From Psychrobacter lutiphocae DSM 21542 (GTDB lineage: Bacteria > Pseudomonadota > Gammaproteobacteria > Pseudomonadales > Moraxellaceae): a DNA stretch of 64,000 nt. This document shows, piece after piece, positions 1 to 9,510 of the stretch (position 1 is its first letter; the number at the start of each line of letters is the position of its first letter). The stretch is taken from assembly GCF_000382145.1 (NCBI RefSeq), contig NZ_KB907622.1, forward strand, positions 124,001 through 188,000, given 5' to 3'. The translations under genes were made by a program, and so were the position numbers. The notes under the pieces are model-generated. The model saw nothing but the letters and a program-made list of their open reading frames with translations, made no database searches and had not been told where the DNA came from.

Positions 1-1
1 T

Positions 2-388
2 GAGTTAAATTTGCGAGCAGGTTCTCAAGCAGAACATGACTTTTTTGTGCAGCTGCGGATACAGATGTTATTAGCGAGTAAGGTGCAGCGGTTGTTGCCA
101 CCGATTGAAAGTATTTATGCCAATTTTAAAGACACAGACGGCATGATGGCAGCCGCCCGTTATGCATCGGACTTGGGATTTTCTGGCATGCTGTGTATTC
201 ATCCCAGTCAGGTGGCTGTGGTGAATCAGGCATTTAATGCGACACAAGCGCAGTTAGCGTTTGCCAAGCAAGTGATGACTCATTATAAGCAGACGGGCGA
301 GAGTATCTTTGCCATTGATGGGGTGATGGTCGACTTACCAGTGATATTGCAGTGCCAACGTTTGTTAGAGTCTGCAACGCCAGCCTAG
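2..388 (+). CDS. HpcH/HpaI aldolase / citrate lyase family protein (CitE-like), C-terminal part
   Basis: The reading frame is open from base 2, so the 5' part of this gene lies outside the window; about 128 residues remain. The fragment matches the C-terminal half of CitE-like CoA-ester lyases of the HpcH/HpaI TIM-barrel superfamily. It has a segment of the type PPIESIYANFKD, then GFSGMLCIHPSQV, where the family has its G-x-x-G-K-x-x-IHP-x-Q stretch, and a final AIDGVMVDLPV. Such enzymes cleave or form C-C bonds in acyl-CoA esters such as citramalyl-CoA or malyl-CoA. The substrate cannot be told from this fragment, and the Mg-binding acidic residues would lie upstream. An in-frame TTG at base 11 is not a plausible start. 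Confidence 0.75.
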   Translation, partial: ELNLRAGSQAEHDFFVQLRIQMLLASKVQRLLPPIESIYANFKDTDGMMAAARYASDLGFSGMLCIHPSQVAVVNQAFNATQAQLAFAKQVMTHYKQTGESIFAIDGVMVDLPVILQCQRLLESATPA

Positions 389-546
389 TCCATCAACGCC
401 AGCTTAGCTCGTCAATGTGTGCTTAATTTTCAACGTTTGCTTAAGTGCTTTGGCACTTGCTCAAGACTGTTGATTTCCAATTTCTAGTTGGTTTAGTTTA
501 ATCAAAAGGCGATTTAAGTTGCGTCTAGATTGAGCTAAGTGGCTAA

Positions 547-1143
547 CTAGCTAAGCAATTGGTTAACTTGGTAACGCAGTCTTGCCCAGTCAAAATGTGC
601 ACCTGGATCCGTCTTACGTTCCGGTGCAATGTCACTATGACCAGCTAGATGACGGCGAGTCTTGGGATAAGCTTGATACAAAGCGATAATGACTTGTGCT
701 AATGAATCATACTGCTGATCAGTAAAAGGCTGATAATCGGATCCCTCTAGTTCAATACCAATGCTATAATCATTACATTCAGGTTGACCTAGATAACAAG
801 AGCGACCCGCATGCCATGCTCTGTCTGCAAAATTGACCAGCTGCGTAACTTGCCCATCACGTTCGATAAATAGATGTGCTGATACCTCTATGCCTTCAAT
901 GGTTTTAAAATAGGGATGCGCATCCCAATCTAAGCGATTGGTAAATAAAGCTTTGACATAGTGCTGACCATTGGCATCGACTTGACCAAACTCATTGGGT
1001 GGCAAGCTGATATTATGGATTATAATAGCGCTAATATCGGTATTGTCTGGGCGTACGTTGAAGTTGGGTGAGGCGAGCCACTGTGCTTGGTTTAACCGAC
1101 CATTGGTCACGCTCATGTTTTGTTGTATCTTGGGCTGTGTCAT
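547..1143 (-). CDS. ampD: 1,6-anhydro-N-acetylmuramyl-L-alanine amidase AmpD
   Basis: AmpD is a cytoplasmic zinc amidase that removes the stem peptide from anhydro-muropeptides during peptidoglycan recycling, and it influences ampC-type beta-lactamase induction in species that have AmpR. The 198-residue protein is a single Amidase_2 domain. Ligands are visible at His43 (IIHNIS), His169 and Asp179 (GHSDIAPERKTDPG), with catalytic Glu131 (GIELEG) and Lys177. These align at constant offset with E. coli H34, H154, D164, E116 and K162. The ATG at 1143 is chosen because GGAG sits about 8 nt upstream; the frame stays open upstream to 1242, but those residues have no family match. It is divergent from the DUF4105 gene. 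Confidence 0.93.
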   Translation of the reverse strand: MTQPKIQQNMSVTNGRLNQAQWLASPNFNVRPDNTDISAIIIHNISLPPNEFGQVDANGQHYVKALFTNRLDWDAHPYFKTIEGIEVSAHLFIERDGQVTQLVNFADRAWHAGRSCYLGQPECNDYSIGIELEGSDYQPFTDQQYDSLAQVIIALYQAYPKTRRHLAGHSDIAPERKTDPGAHFDWARLRYQVNQLLS

Positions 1144-1253
1144 CTGGTATGGCTCCATAATATGACAGGTCGTCTGTGGCCTGGCTAATTTTATACAGAT
1201 CCTAATATTAGCATAAAACTTACCTATCAACTTGATAATCAATAAGGGTGGCT

Positions 1254-3269
1254 ATGTTTGCCTCAAAATTTGTTGTTTTTAAAGGATTGCCACAAAAGAT
1301 GCTGGTATTGGCAGTGGCAACCGCAATAAGCAGTATCACAGTATCAGTACAAGCACAAAACACGTCAAGTGCAGTGTTAAAGAGCTCAGCGGTACAAGAT
1401 GTCAGTCACAATAATACGAATCAAAGCAATTTAAATCAAAACAGCCCAAGCCAAAGCCGCTTGAACAGTGCTGAGCAACAAGCCGCCATCAAGGCATTAG
1501 TTGACATCGCCAATAAAAAGCAGTTAGCAACTCACCCAACATGGCTACGCCTGCATTTTTATCAACACAAAGGGCAGGGGGATGGTGGTGTTACTTATGA
1601 TAGCAAGGTAGATAGTCCCTCATTTTTTGTGAGCACACAGGGCAAGCACAATCCGCAAGCTGAGCTAGAGGCCTTTATTGCTGCCACGGTAACTCAGGGC
1701 ATTGATGGTGATGACAGTGTGGCGTGTCGCTTTCCGGCTCGTACTCATTGGTTAAAATCACAGTTGGGTATTGAAGAGATTGTGCCAACATGTCCAGAGT
1801 TTGACACTTGGCTGCACAAGCTTGACCCACAGCAGCTGTCTGTGGTGCACGCTGAAGAATATCCAGATCGTCTGGTATCTGCTTTTGGGCATACCTTATT
1901 GCTGATTGATTCCACAGCAAGTTTGGCAGATCCTGCTGCCATTGATAAGGCACACGCCTTAAATGACACAGTGGCAGGCAATCCAGATGATTCATTTGTG
2001 AAATACGCGATTAACTCGGCCTTTGGTGGTTATCATAATGACATCACGATTGAACCGTTTCCAGAAAAACTGGCCGAATACTTGCAACGTGACAGCCGTG
2101 ATGTGTGGACCTATGTGTTAGATTTAAACGAAGAAGAAGTGCAGCAAATTATCCGTCATGTGTGGGAATCAAAAGACTTAGAGTTGCCGTATTATTTTAC
2201 CTTAGATAACTGTGCTTCTGAGATTTTGCGTTATATTGACACCGTCCGCCCCGAAGGCAATTTGCTTGATGAGTTTAAGCTGGCTGTGGTGCCATCAGAT
2301 GTGGTGCGACTGCTGCATAAAGAAGGCCTGCTAAAGCAAAAAAGATTTTTGCCAGCAGACAATACCTTAGCGCAAGCCAAACTCAATAACCCACAACTGG
2401 TGGCCAATTTACCAGACAGTAGTATTAGCTCAGAGCATAAGTTGGTGAGCACACAGTTGGTGCCAACAGACAATAATCCAATCGATGCGCATGAGCTACA
2501 ACGGGTAATGATAGGTACTGGCTCAACCGATGCAACAGGTTATTTGAGCTTAGTCTTCCGAGGAGGCTTTCACAGTCCACTGGATAATCCAAGCGGTTAT
2601 CCACAAAATTTTCATTTAGAAGCAGGCTCTGCTGAAGTACGAGTATATGCGGATGATGACAAGCGCAAAGGCAATCATAATCGTGTTGAGCTGCAGCAGT
2701 TAACCCTTGTTCGAGGTCGCTCGTTTAACCCGATTAATACGGCGCACAAGGGCGATTCTTTGTTATCAAGCTGGGGCATTAACGTGCAAGCCACTCAAGT
2801 CAAAGACGGCTCACAAGCATTTAAAACCAGAGATAACAGCAACAAAGATCGCCGTCATTTAGTCGGTAATTTAGGCTATGAAAAGGGCGTGTCCATGGCA
2901 TTTGGCTCACCGACCGCTGGCTCAGGTCAGATGCCACCACATTTGTGTTATGCCTTGGGTACTGGGATGGCGCAAGTGGGTAAAGGTTTGTCTAAAGGCT
3001 ATCGCCTAGGGGCTGGCGTGAATCTGGGTTGCCGTTATCAAATGGGATCGAATGCCCGTGTGGTCGGCGAGCTACAGTTGCCGTATTGGTATCATGGCAG
3101 CACCCATTCATCGCAAGTTAGAGGTCATTATTGGCAGCCAATTTTAACGCTCGGTGCTCAGTATGATTTGGGTCAAAATAAAGCGATTCGCTTACAGGGC
3201 AGTTATGAGTTGCAAGATAGAATTGAGGGGCGTGAGGATATTCAGCTGGCTTACGTGACTTATTTTTAG
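1254..3269 (+). CDS. DUF4105 (Lnb N-terminal periplasmic domain) envelope protein
   Basis: The 671-residue protein opens with a Sec signal peptide (cleavage near VSVQAQ) and a Ser/Asn/Gln-rich spacer, then a domain of the DUF4105 / Lnb_N type. Diagnostic stretches are CRFPARTHWL, SAFGHTLLLID, NSAFGGYHNDI, and a Cys-containing LDNCASEIL segment that resembles a papain-like cysteine site. The C-terminal third is rich in alternating hydrophobic residues and ends in a Tyr/Phe-rich tail, so it may sit in or near the outer membrane; that is inference. No substrate is known to me. ATG 1254 is preferred over GTG 1248 because AAGGG lies 6-7 nt before it. It is divergent from ampD across about 110 bp. 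Confidence 0.75.
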   Translation: MFASKFVVFKGLPQKMLVLAVATAISSITVSVQAQNTSSAVLKSSAVQDVSHNNTNQSNLNQNSPSQSRLNSAEQQAAIKALVDIANKKQLATHPTWLRLHFYQHKGQGDGGVTYDSKVDSPSFFVSTQGKHNPQAELEAFIAATVTQGIDGDDSVACRFPARTHWLKSQLGIEEIVPTCPEFDTWLHKLDPQQLSVVHAEEYPDRLVSAFGHTLLLIDSTASLADPAAIDKAHALNDTVAGNPDDSFVKYAINSAFGGYHNDITIEPFPEKLAEYLQRDSRDVWTYVLDLNEEEVQQIIRHVWESKDLELPYYFTLDNCASEILRYIDTVRPEGNLLDEFKLAVVPSDVVRLLHKEGLLKQKRFLPADNTLAQAKLNNPQLVANLPDSSISSEHKLVSTQLVPTDNNPIDAHELQRVMIGTGSTDATGYLSLVFRGGFHSPLDNPSGYPQNFHLEAGSAEVRVYADDDKRKGNHNRVELQQLTLVRGRSFNPINTAHKGDSLLSSWGINVQATQVKDGSQAFKTRDNSNKDRRHLVGNLGYEKGVSMAFGSPTAGSGQMPPHLCYALGTGMAQVGKGLSKGYRLGAGVNLGCRYQMGSNARVVGELQLPYWYHGSTHSSQVRGHYWQPILTLGAQYDLGQNKAIRLQGSYELQDRIEGREDIQLAYVTYF

Positions 3270-3309
3270 CAATTAGCTTGAGTTTAATAGCTAACTTGAG
3301 CCCAACACA

Positions 3310-3453
3310 AAGCTTGGATTTAACTATAAGCTTGGATTTAACTATAAGCTTGGATTTAACTACAAGTTTAGATTTAACTACAAGTTTGGATTTAACTACA
3401 AGTTTGGATTTAACTACAAGTTTGGATTTAACTACAAGTTTGGATTTTAATGA
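3310..3453 (+). repeat. 18-bp tandem repeat, about 8 copies
   Basis: Seven full copies and one degenerate copy of the unit AAGYTTRGATTTAACTAY lie between the DUF4105 gene and the hydrolase gene. The first three copies carry AAGCTT and the later ones AAGTTT, so the array has two sub-blocks. The unit is a multiple of three and stays open in frames on both strands, which gives long spurious ORFs of SLDLTT or KSKLVV hexapeptides. Confidence 0.95.
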
Positions 3454-3474
3454 CAAGCAACACAGGGATGTTAA

Positions 3475-4866
3475 ATGACTATAAATTCAGCCAAACTCAG
3501 CCTTGATCCTGATTCTAGGGAGGCGTCTCAGCATCCGTCTGATACTTCACAATCAAAGCTGATAAAGCCGCTGTCACCCTTGTCACTCAGTGACTTTGTG
3601 GCTGGTATAAGCCAGCTGACTGTCATCGGGGTGATGGAAACTACTGATATTGTTGAGGCGATACACCGTGACATTGTGCTGCGGCCATTGGGGCTGCTCA
3701 ATCATAGGTATGGAAAGCTTTGGCAACACGGCATCAGTCATCGTGTATACGGTGCGGTAAAGGGCATTACCTCTTTAGTAGGGCAAAGCCTGACGCTGGG
3801 CATAAATCAATACAGTCGTTTGGCTCGGCGTCTGCCTGCTCAGTCATTGTCGCCACAGCTGATGAGTGTGGTGAATGTCATGAATGGGGTCATGGGTGAT
3901 CATCTGGTTACTCATAGCAACCCATTGGCACTGCCCATGACGCTTTATCAGCAGCAGCTAGATCCGCACGACCCATTACAAAACTTACAGCTGATGCCCC
4001 TATTAAGTTTGTCGAATGAGTTTACCGATAGTGCTTTAGCGGACAGCAGGGTAACCAATAAAATCAGTGGTAGCGTTGTCATTATGCTGCATGGGCTATG
4101 CATGGGGCATCTAAATTGGCAGCCAGAAAATCAGCACTCATTAGGGCATAGAATTTTACAACAGATGCCGGACGCAACGCTGTTATATCTAAACTACAAT
4201 ACTGGCCAGCGTATCTCAACCAATGGTCAACAGTTTGCCAAGTGGCTACACAGACTTACCAATCAGAATCCCGATATCACCCGTATAAATTTGATTGGGC
4301 ACAGTATGGGTGGGTTGGTTTCTCGTAGTGCGCTTTATTATGGTGCTCAAGCTCACTATGAGTGGGTGGATAAGGTGAATAAATTAATTACTTTGGGCAC
4401 GCCGCATCATGGTGCGGTGCTAGAGCGTATCGGTGATTTTGTACAACAAAGTATCGCTAAGCTGCCGTTTGCAGGCGCATTAGCTAAGCTCGGTGATATT
4501 CGCAGTGTGGGTATTATCGATTTGCGTCATGGCAGTGTTCGAGACGAGGATTGGCAGGCGCTACAATCACGCAGCGTATTGCCAGATGAGGCACGCCACT
4601 TTACGCCCTTGCCTGAGCATATTAGCTGTTATTTTTTAGCAGGGAGCTTAAGCGAGGAGGGCGATGAGTCTGATATGGGTCATTTATTGGGCGATGGATT
4701 GGTGAACATTCCATCTGCCTTGGGTGAGCATACTGATGAACACACGCTAGATGTACCTGATGCGCATAAAGCAGTATTTTATGAGGTAAGCCATCTTGCT
4801 TTATTGACTGATGAGCGTGTATTGAATCAGACGCTTGAGTGGTTGCAGGAAAGTCAGTTAGGTTAA
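3475..4866 (+). CDS. alpha/beta-hydrolase, PGAP1/triacylglycerol lipase-like
   Basis: The 463-residue protein has an alpha/beta-hydrolase fold in its second half. It shows an oxyanion strand VVIMLHGLCMGHLNW, the nucleophile elbow GHSMGG with Ser277, the following strand LITLGTPHHGA, a likely acidic residue in GDGLVN and a late His in SHLALL. The LGTPHHGA block is typical of PGAP1-like esterases and bacterial lipases, so an acyl-ester substrate is likely but not specified. There is no clear signal peptide; the first 200 residues are helical and of no recognised family. The ATG at 3475 has GGGA about 7 nt upstream and overlaps the stop of a repeat-encoded ORF as ATGA. It is convergent with the fimbrial operon, 6 bp from its end. 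Confidence 0.75.
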   Translation: MTINSAKLSLDPDSREASQHPSDTSQSKLIKPLSPLSLSDFVAGISQLTVIGVMETTDIVEAIHRDIVLRPLGLLNHRYGKLWQHGISHRVYGAVKGITSLVGQSLTLGINQYSRLARRLPAQSLSPQLMSVVNVMNGVMGDHLVTHSNPLALPMTLYQQQLDPHDPLQNLQLMPLLSLSNEFTDSALADSRVTNKISGSVVIMLHGLCMGHLNWQPENQHSLGHRILQQMPDATLLYLNYNTGQRISTNGQQFAKWLHRLTNQNPDITRINLIGHSMGGLVSRSALYYGAQAHYEWVDKVNKLITLGTPHHGAVLERIGDFVQQSIAKLPFAGALAKLGDIRSVGIIDLRHGSVRDEDWQALQSRSVLPDEARHFTPLPEHISCYFLAGSLSEEGDESDMGHLLGDGLVNIPSALGEHTDEHTLDVPDAHKAVFYEVSHLALLTDERVLNQTLEWLQESQLG

Positions 4867-4872
4867 CAGGTT

Positions 4873-5694
4873 TTACTGGGTATTAACAGCAATCGTTATA
4901 TCGTAATTCCCCGTATTGCTTAGGTTCATATTCTTTAAATCAACACGTGCGCCCACACCAAGCCAACAGTATTTAGGCAGTAAGAATCCCGTGTTAAAAA
5001 AAGCGTCTGCCACATTTTGATTGGCATGATATAAAGTTACATCAGCGATAATTTTTTGGGCTGGGTTATTTTGGTTAATGAGCTGCGCATTTTTAAATAC
5101 TACAATATCTTGTGGCGAGCTGTTTACTCTTTGCGGAGCAGACGACTGTCCGATAAGTGTAAATATATTAGGGTTGTCTCGTAAATAGTTTTTTAGTAGC
5201 TCATACTGATTGCCACCTCTTGGCGCAGATAAACAGCTACTGACATAAGCGATCTTGGTATAAAAGTTAAATAGGCTTGGCGAGTTTTTATATCCGCCTG
5301 AGTTGGGAAATAAGGCGGATAAATTGCCAGTATTTAAGTTTATATTTAAATTGCTGGGGGTAAAGCCTTGAAGTTGAATACTGCTCTGAATCGGAAACGT
5401 CTGAACTGTACTACCCATACTAATAGATTGGCTACCGCCGGGTAGGATGGTGTTAGGATTCGGTTTGAAAGTTAGGTTGGTAGGCGCAAAGTTTTGTTTG
5501 CAAAAAAATACAGTTTCTGGATAGCTTCCAGGAATACTAACTCTACCGACATTATTTGCAGGGTCACTGGTAATATTAGGGCAGGCCAAAGCTGTCTGGC
5601 TACAAATCCCTGTAAGAATTAGGCCGGCTAGCTTTAAAGACCATTTATGGGCTGCTAACAGTTGAAAGTTACTATTTAATTGCATCATGTTCAT
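4873..5694 (-). CDS. putative fimbrial tip or minor subunit
   Basis: This is a 273-residue secreted protein, last gene of the fimbrial operon, 68 bp after the usher. A signal peptide ends near TALACPNI. The mature part has Cys residues at its start (ACPN, FFCK), in the middle (SSCLSAP) and near the C-terminus (KYCWLG), and is rich in Asn, Pro and Ser, as expected for a secreted beta-rich, disulphide-bonded adhesin. I do not recognise a named family. The tip role is inferred from position, since CS1/CFA-type operons place the tip adhesin after the usher, and from the terminal strand DITIAVNTQ, which could act as a donor or complementing strand. It could instead be a second structural pilin. 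Confidence 0.6.
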   Translation of the reverse strand: MNMMQLNSNFQLLAAHKWSLKLAGLILTGICSQTALACPNITSDPANNVGRVSIPGSYPETVFFCKQNFAPTNLTFKPNPNTILPGGSQSISMGSTVQTFPIQSSIQLQGFTPSNLNINLNTGNLSALFPNSGGYKNSPSLFNFYTKIAYVSSCLSAPRGGNQYELLKNYLRDNPNIFTLIGQSSAPQRVNSSPQDIVVFKNAQLINQNNPAQKIIADVTLYHANQNVADAFFNTGFLLPKYCWLGVGARVDLKNMNLSNTGNYDITIAVNTQ

Positions 5695-5762
5695 AATAAA
5701 ATTATCTCGGATATTTTACTTGTCTGTGTATGAGCCAGTTTAAGCAATGAACCTATCATGAG

Positions 5763-8700
5763 TCAGTCAGCCGGTAACTCAGTCGGTAATAAAAGGAATT
5801 GCATCACAAAATCATCATCAATCACAACTTTCTGTTCTTGATAATCTGCTGACTTTAAAGTGTAGGTCGCAGAAGGTAACCCAAATATTTGGAAGTAGCC
5901 AAAGTTACCTGAGGTAGCGGATTGTATTAATTGATTGCCCTGATAAACACCTATTTCAACACCGGCCTTACCGTCCATAAGCTTACCTGATATACCGTAT
6001 GTCTTTTGCAGCGCAAGCGGAACAGAAGTGGGTGAGTAATTGCTAACACGGATGCGCGGTGTTGGTACTTCACTGGTGCTGTATTCCAACGGTAAGTTTT
6101 TAGCGTCCATCTTCAAGGTATAATCGCCAGCTTTGATATTGCTAATTAAGTATTGGCTGTGTGTGTCATTTGCGCCAAGCAGACTGGCGTCAACTTTTTG
6201 ATCGTTTAAAGTAAAGCGCATAGAGTTGTTGTCAATGCTGGGCTCAGCAGGATGCGCAATATCGACTACCACACTGCCCAGGTTTTGACGTGGATAATTG
6301 CCCAACTGTAAGCGTCGTTTTGGCGCTTTAAACATATCAAACGATAACTTAGCGTACAAATAGTTATTCTGTTGCCAAGCAGGCAGTCTATTATCACCAA
6401 TTAGCCCATCCGTTGTCACCAAGCCGTAAAGACGCTCAGTGGGTATCGAGTCGACATAACGGTGCTTGTATCCCAAGCTAAAGTTAACGCTATTACGATG
6501 GGTCAGCTGCCAGTCAGCCTGCCAGCCCAAGTGATTGTCATAAAGGCTATATCCGATACTGACTAGGTTATCCAAGCCATTCCAGCGAGATAGCTGGTTT
6601 GGATCATCAGCATGAATAAACCGATAACTCATATCGCCCTGATATAAGGGTTTACTGTTGTGATGGTGGTAACTGATCGATTGTCCTAAGCTAAGTTGCT
6701 CATTTAAGTAATGACGCAGCGAAAATGTATCACTGTCATTATCACCAGACAGTCCAAAAGTGTTGTGCGTGTTGGCTGAATTTCGAGGGGTTACAGATAG
6801 GTTTTTATCTTGCCATAAAAGACGATAATTGTAGCGATCGCCTCGGGTATCCCAGTTGATATTGGCGTTTAACGATGGACTAAACTGATGAGACACGCTG
6901 GCATAGGCATGATATCTATCAAATGCGGTTGGTCGTGCCAAATCATCATGTCGTGCCAAATCATCATAGTATTGGTTAAGACTGACGCTGGTTTTATTAT
7001 TAGGACGATAATTCAATAGAAGCTGATGCCGCTCATCACGAAGTTTTTTATTGTTCAATAAGCCACTGTTTGAGGCATCAAATTGACGATAATTATATTG
7101 GTAATTGGCCCACAGTTTGCGGCGCTGATACTGTAACTGCGCTTGCCAAAGCTGTTGATTTGGCATGTGTGCATGGCTGACATCAAGATTGGTATAAACT
7201 GAAGGGGTATAGTTGAGTCCTGCATGCCAAGATAGGGCACTGCTATTTTGTCTTTGATTATATAAGTTGTGATTTAAGCCACCACGTATGGCCAAGCGAT
7301 TAGTGACCCCGTATTCTGCGTACACATGGGCAGCAGTATCGTGATGCTCGTTGTTATCTTTGTTAAACAAGTTGCCAGAGCGACCAATACCGGCCTCTAT
7401 CAATAGTTCATCTGTCGCAGTGTTGGTACGTCGTTTGCCCAAAAATATAGGGCGTACTTCTAACGGCTGGCGAGCCAATGGATGAGCGAATATGGCAATC
7501 TCAATCAAGGTATCAGCTAAGGTCACTTGGCTGACATCGAGATTTAAAAACTCATAACGACCATCAAGACCAATCTGCACCCGTGCCAACGCTCGACCAT
7601 CAATACGTAGCTCAGCCACCCCGCCGGGCTCACCAGTACCACTAATGTGTTGATAATCTTGGCTGGTATTTTGTAATAGGCTGTGACTGGTGTCATCAAA
7701 AAAGCTTAAATGGCGTTCTATATCTCGATTGCTATAAGCAACTAACGCACCAGTAAATTCTGAACTGGAAGTCTGAACCCCTTGTCCAAGTGAATTTGGT
7801 CGGTTAACACCCACTCGAGTCGCTATCTGCTGCCCTGATTTTGCCCAATATACATTATCAAGTTGCCAATCATCCCACTCAGAGGGTAAATATGAAAAAC
7901 CATCAAACGCAGTTTTGCTAAAGCGTTGAGACGGAGTGCGAGAGAGGTCATCTCGCTGTGTCTTTTGTTCACTATGGCTGTCTATGCCCAGCGCGCGTAT
8001 GCCCCATACACCACCTAAGCCATAGCCAAAAGCGCCAATATCTGCATACATTTGCCGATTGGTTGAAGATGCTTGTTGCGCATTGCCCACATTTTCTGAG
8101 GCGGTCAGTGAGCTATTAAATGACAACCCTAACAATCCGAAGCGATTAGGATAATAATCTACCTGTTGCTGCTTAGCTTGTGTCTTATCATCCGCTGACA
8201 GTTTCTGTTTTATTTTGTCAGGTTGCCAGCCCATATTTAGACTGACTGCCAAATCAGCTTGATTATAGTCAGCAGTTATTCCTAACTTTTTCAGGTGACT
8301 GAGAGCAAGATAGCGTTGATCTTGATAGACGATCACTTGATCAGCCGTAAGATGTGTATCGCCAATAGGCGTGCTGACTGAATAGCTGCTGGTATTGCCA
8401 TTGGCGGCATCATTAGTCGGAGGATTGGCGGATATCTCGACACCGGTTAAGCGTATCAAATCATCTAATGACAGATAATAAGCGTCATTTTGCTGCGTGG
8501 CTGTATTGGTATGTTTTGTTGTTAGCTCTGTTGTTAGTTCTGTTGTTAGTAATGAGGACTCTCTACCACTGTCATACAGCACTTCAAGGGCATCTACCTC
8601 TTGACCATTGACATAGATGCCAACCAGACTGGGCGTTAGATATGTTCGTTCATCAAAGATAGAGCTGTGCAGAGTAGAAGGTGCTGTCTGTACGGATGGC

Positions 8701-8798
8701 GATGCGCTTAGCGCTGCATGTGCCATCATGCCGTAACCGCCACCAATCCCTGGCAAAGAAGCAAATATCATCAAGCGTAAAGTCGTTTGATTGTTCAT
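5763..8798 (-). CDS. outer-membrane fimbrial usher (TcfC/CfaC-like)
   Basis: At 1011 residues this is longer than classical gamma ushers (about 830). It has a signal peptide, an N-terminal region beginning with a strand GIYVNGQEVDALEV, and a Thr/Glu-rich LTTE repeat caused by a short DNA repeat near 8515-8555. A long series of alternating strands with many Tyr, Asn and Arg fits a 24-strand barrel (roughly residues 210-800). The C-terminal Ig-like modules end in a carboxypeptidase-regulatory-type fold (GKLMDGKAGVEIGVYQGN). Ushers fold pilin-chaperone complexes into a fibre at the outer membrane. The start lies 9 bp after the chaperone stop, so translation is probably coupled. The E-set-like C-terminus suggests the alternative (alpha, CS1-type) pathway. 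Confidence 0.85.
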   Translation of the reverse strand: MNNQTTLRLMIFASLPGIGGGYGMMAHAALSASPSVQTAPSTLHSSIFDERTYLTPSLVGIYVNGQEVDALEVLYDSGRESSLLTTELTTELTTKHTNTATQQNDAYYLSLDDLIRLTGVEISANPPTNDAANGNTSSYSVSTPIGDTHLTADQVIVYQDQRYLALSHLKKLGITADYNQADLAVSLNMGWQPDKIKQKLSADDKTQAKQQQVDYYPNRFGLLGLSFNSSLTASENVGNAQQASSTNRQMYADIGAFGYGLGGVWGIRALGIDSHSEQKTQRDDLSRTPSQRFSKTAFDGFSYLPSEWDDWQLDNVYWAKSGQQIATRVGVNRPNSLGQGVQTSSSEFTGALVAYSNRDIERHLSFFDDTSHSLLQNTSQDYQHISGTGEPGGVAELRIDGRALARVQIGLDGRYEFLNLDVSQVTLADTLIEIAIFAHPLARQPLEVRPIFLGKRRTNTATDELLIEAGIGRSGNLFNKDNNEHHDTAAHVYAEYGVTNRLAIRGGLNHNLYNQRQNSSALSWHAGLNYTPSVYTNLDVSHAHMPNQQLWQAQLQYQRRKLWANYQYNYRQFDASNSGLLNNKKLRDERHQLLLNYRPNNKTSVSLNQYYDDLARHDDLARPTAFDRYHAYASVSHQFSPSLNANINWDTRGDRYNYRLLWQDKNLSVTPRNSANTHNTFGLSGDNDSDTFSLRHYLNEQLSLGQSISYHHHNSKPLYQGDMSYRFIHADDPNQLSRWNGLDNLVSIGYSLYDNHLGWQADWQLTHRNSVNFSLGYKHRYVDSIPTERLYGLVTTDGLIGDNRLPAWQQNNYLYAKLSFDMFKAPKRRLQLGNYPRQNLGSVVVDIAHPAEPSIDNNSMRFTLNDQKVDASLLGANDTHSQYLISNIKAGDYTLKMDAKNLPLEYSTSEVPTPRIRVSNYSPTSVPLALQKTYGISGKLMDGKAGVEIGVYQGNQLIQSATSGNFGYFQIFGLPSATYTLKSADYQEQKVVIDDDFVMQFLLLPTELPAD

Positions 8799-8807
8799 CC
8801 GTAGCTA

Positions 8808-9416
8808 CTACTCGATATGAAAGGTAATGGGCAGACCATAGCGTGAGCCAATCTCGACAGTAACGCCTTGACCGTCGGCATCATAAGTCAGCGCTTTATC
8901 AACTTGCTGCTCAATCGATAGCATGGCGCTATGAGTACCTGTCGCAAACTGTACGGGTGGGCGCAGTGACAGGCGCACTGTCTGATAGCCACCAGGTGCA
9001 ATGGTAAACTCGGTGGGGTTGATGAGCGTCCAAGGTTTGAGCGTATTCTCATTAGGTGCAATCGGCTTACCGGTCGCTGTGTCGATATCAATTAAGTTTA
9101 AGCGGATGCTCTTAGGCTTACTGCCATAGTTATATAAAGTTAATGATTGGTTTAAGCGTGCGGTGTTCTTATTATTCGTTAAAGAGACAGTTTCGTTAAT
9201 GCGAGCTGGAGAGATGCCCAACTGTGCTGGCGGCAGCTGCTTTTGTTTATCTTGGTTGACCACCATACTGGTTCTACCGCTGTCATCCTTTGAGGTATGA
9301 ATGATCAACTCTGCCTGTGCAGACTGAGCTAACAAACTGACGATTGGTAACAGTGCAAGGCCAGCTAGGCGGGCAGGTTTTTGATTCATAGTAAAGCGGC
9401 GTAATAAAATAAACAT
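8808..9416 (-). CDS. periplasmic fimbrial chaperone, short form
   Basis: The 202-residue protein has a signal peptide ending near AQAELI. It has an Ig-like chaperone domain with the pattern QLGISPARINETVSL for the first strands, LTLYNYGSKPKSIRLNL, and FTIAPGGYQTVRLSLRP, the typical end of domain 1 in pilus chaperones. Classical PapD-type and CfaA-type chaperones are about 230-240 residues with two Ig domains; here the part after domain 1 is only about 50 residues, so domain 2 is reduced or absent. Its position between the major subunit and the usher supports the role. ATG 9416 is chosen because AAGG lies 6 nt upstream. The gene is separated from the pilin by a strong hairpin. Confidence 0.8.
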   Translation of the reverse strand: MFILLRRFTMNQKPARLAGLALLPIVSLLAQSAQAELIIHTSKDDSGRTSMVVNQDKQKQLPPAQLGISPARINETVSLTNNKNTARLNQSLTLYNYGSKPKSIRLNLIDIDTATGKPIAPNENTLKPWTLINPTEFTIAPGGYQTVRLSLRPPVQFATGTHSAMLSIEQQVDKALTYDADGQGVTVEIGSRYGLPITFHIE

Positions 9417-9510
9417 GACTTACCTTGATAATAGCATCTAATGCTTACTGAGTTATTGGTACTAACACGCTGACGTTTTAGCGAAAAGCTTTTTACGTTT
9501 GCAGTGAGAT

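Noticed and set aside
3278-3478. 66-codon ORF of SLDLTT repeats as a gene, and the antisense KSKLVV ORF at 3118-3456
   Set aside because: Both are by-products of an 18-bp repeat whose length is a multiple of three. No ribosome-binding site or family match was seen, so neither is listed as a gene; the overlap with the hydrolase start is reported as a finding.
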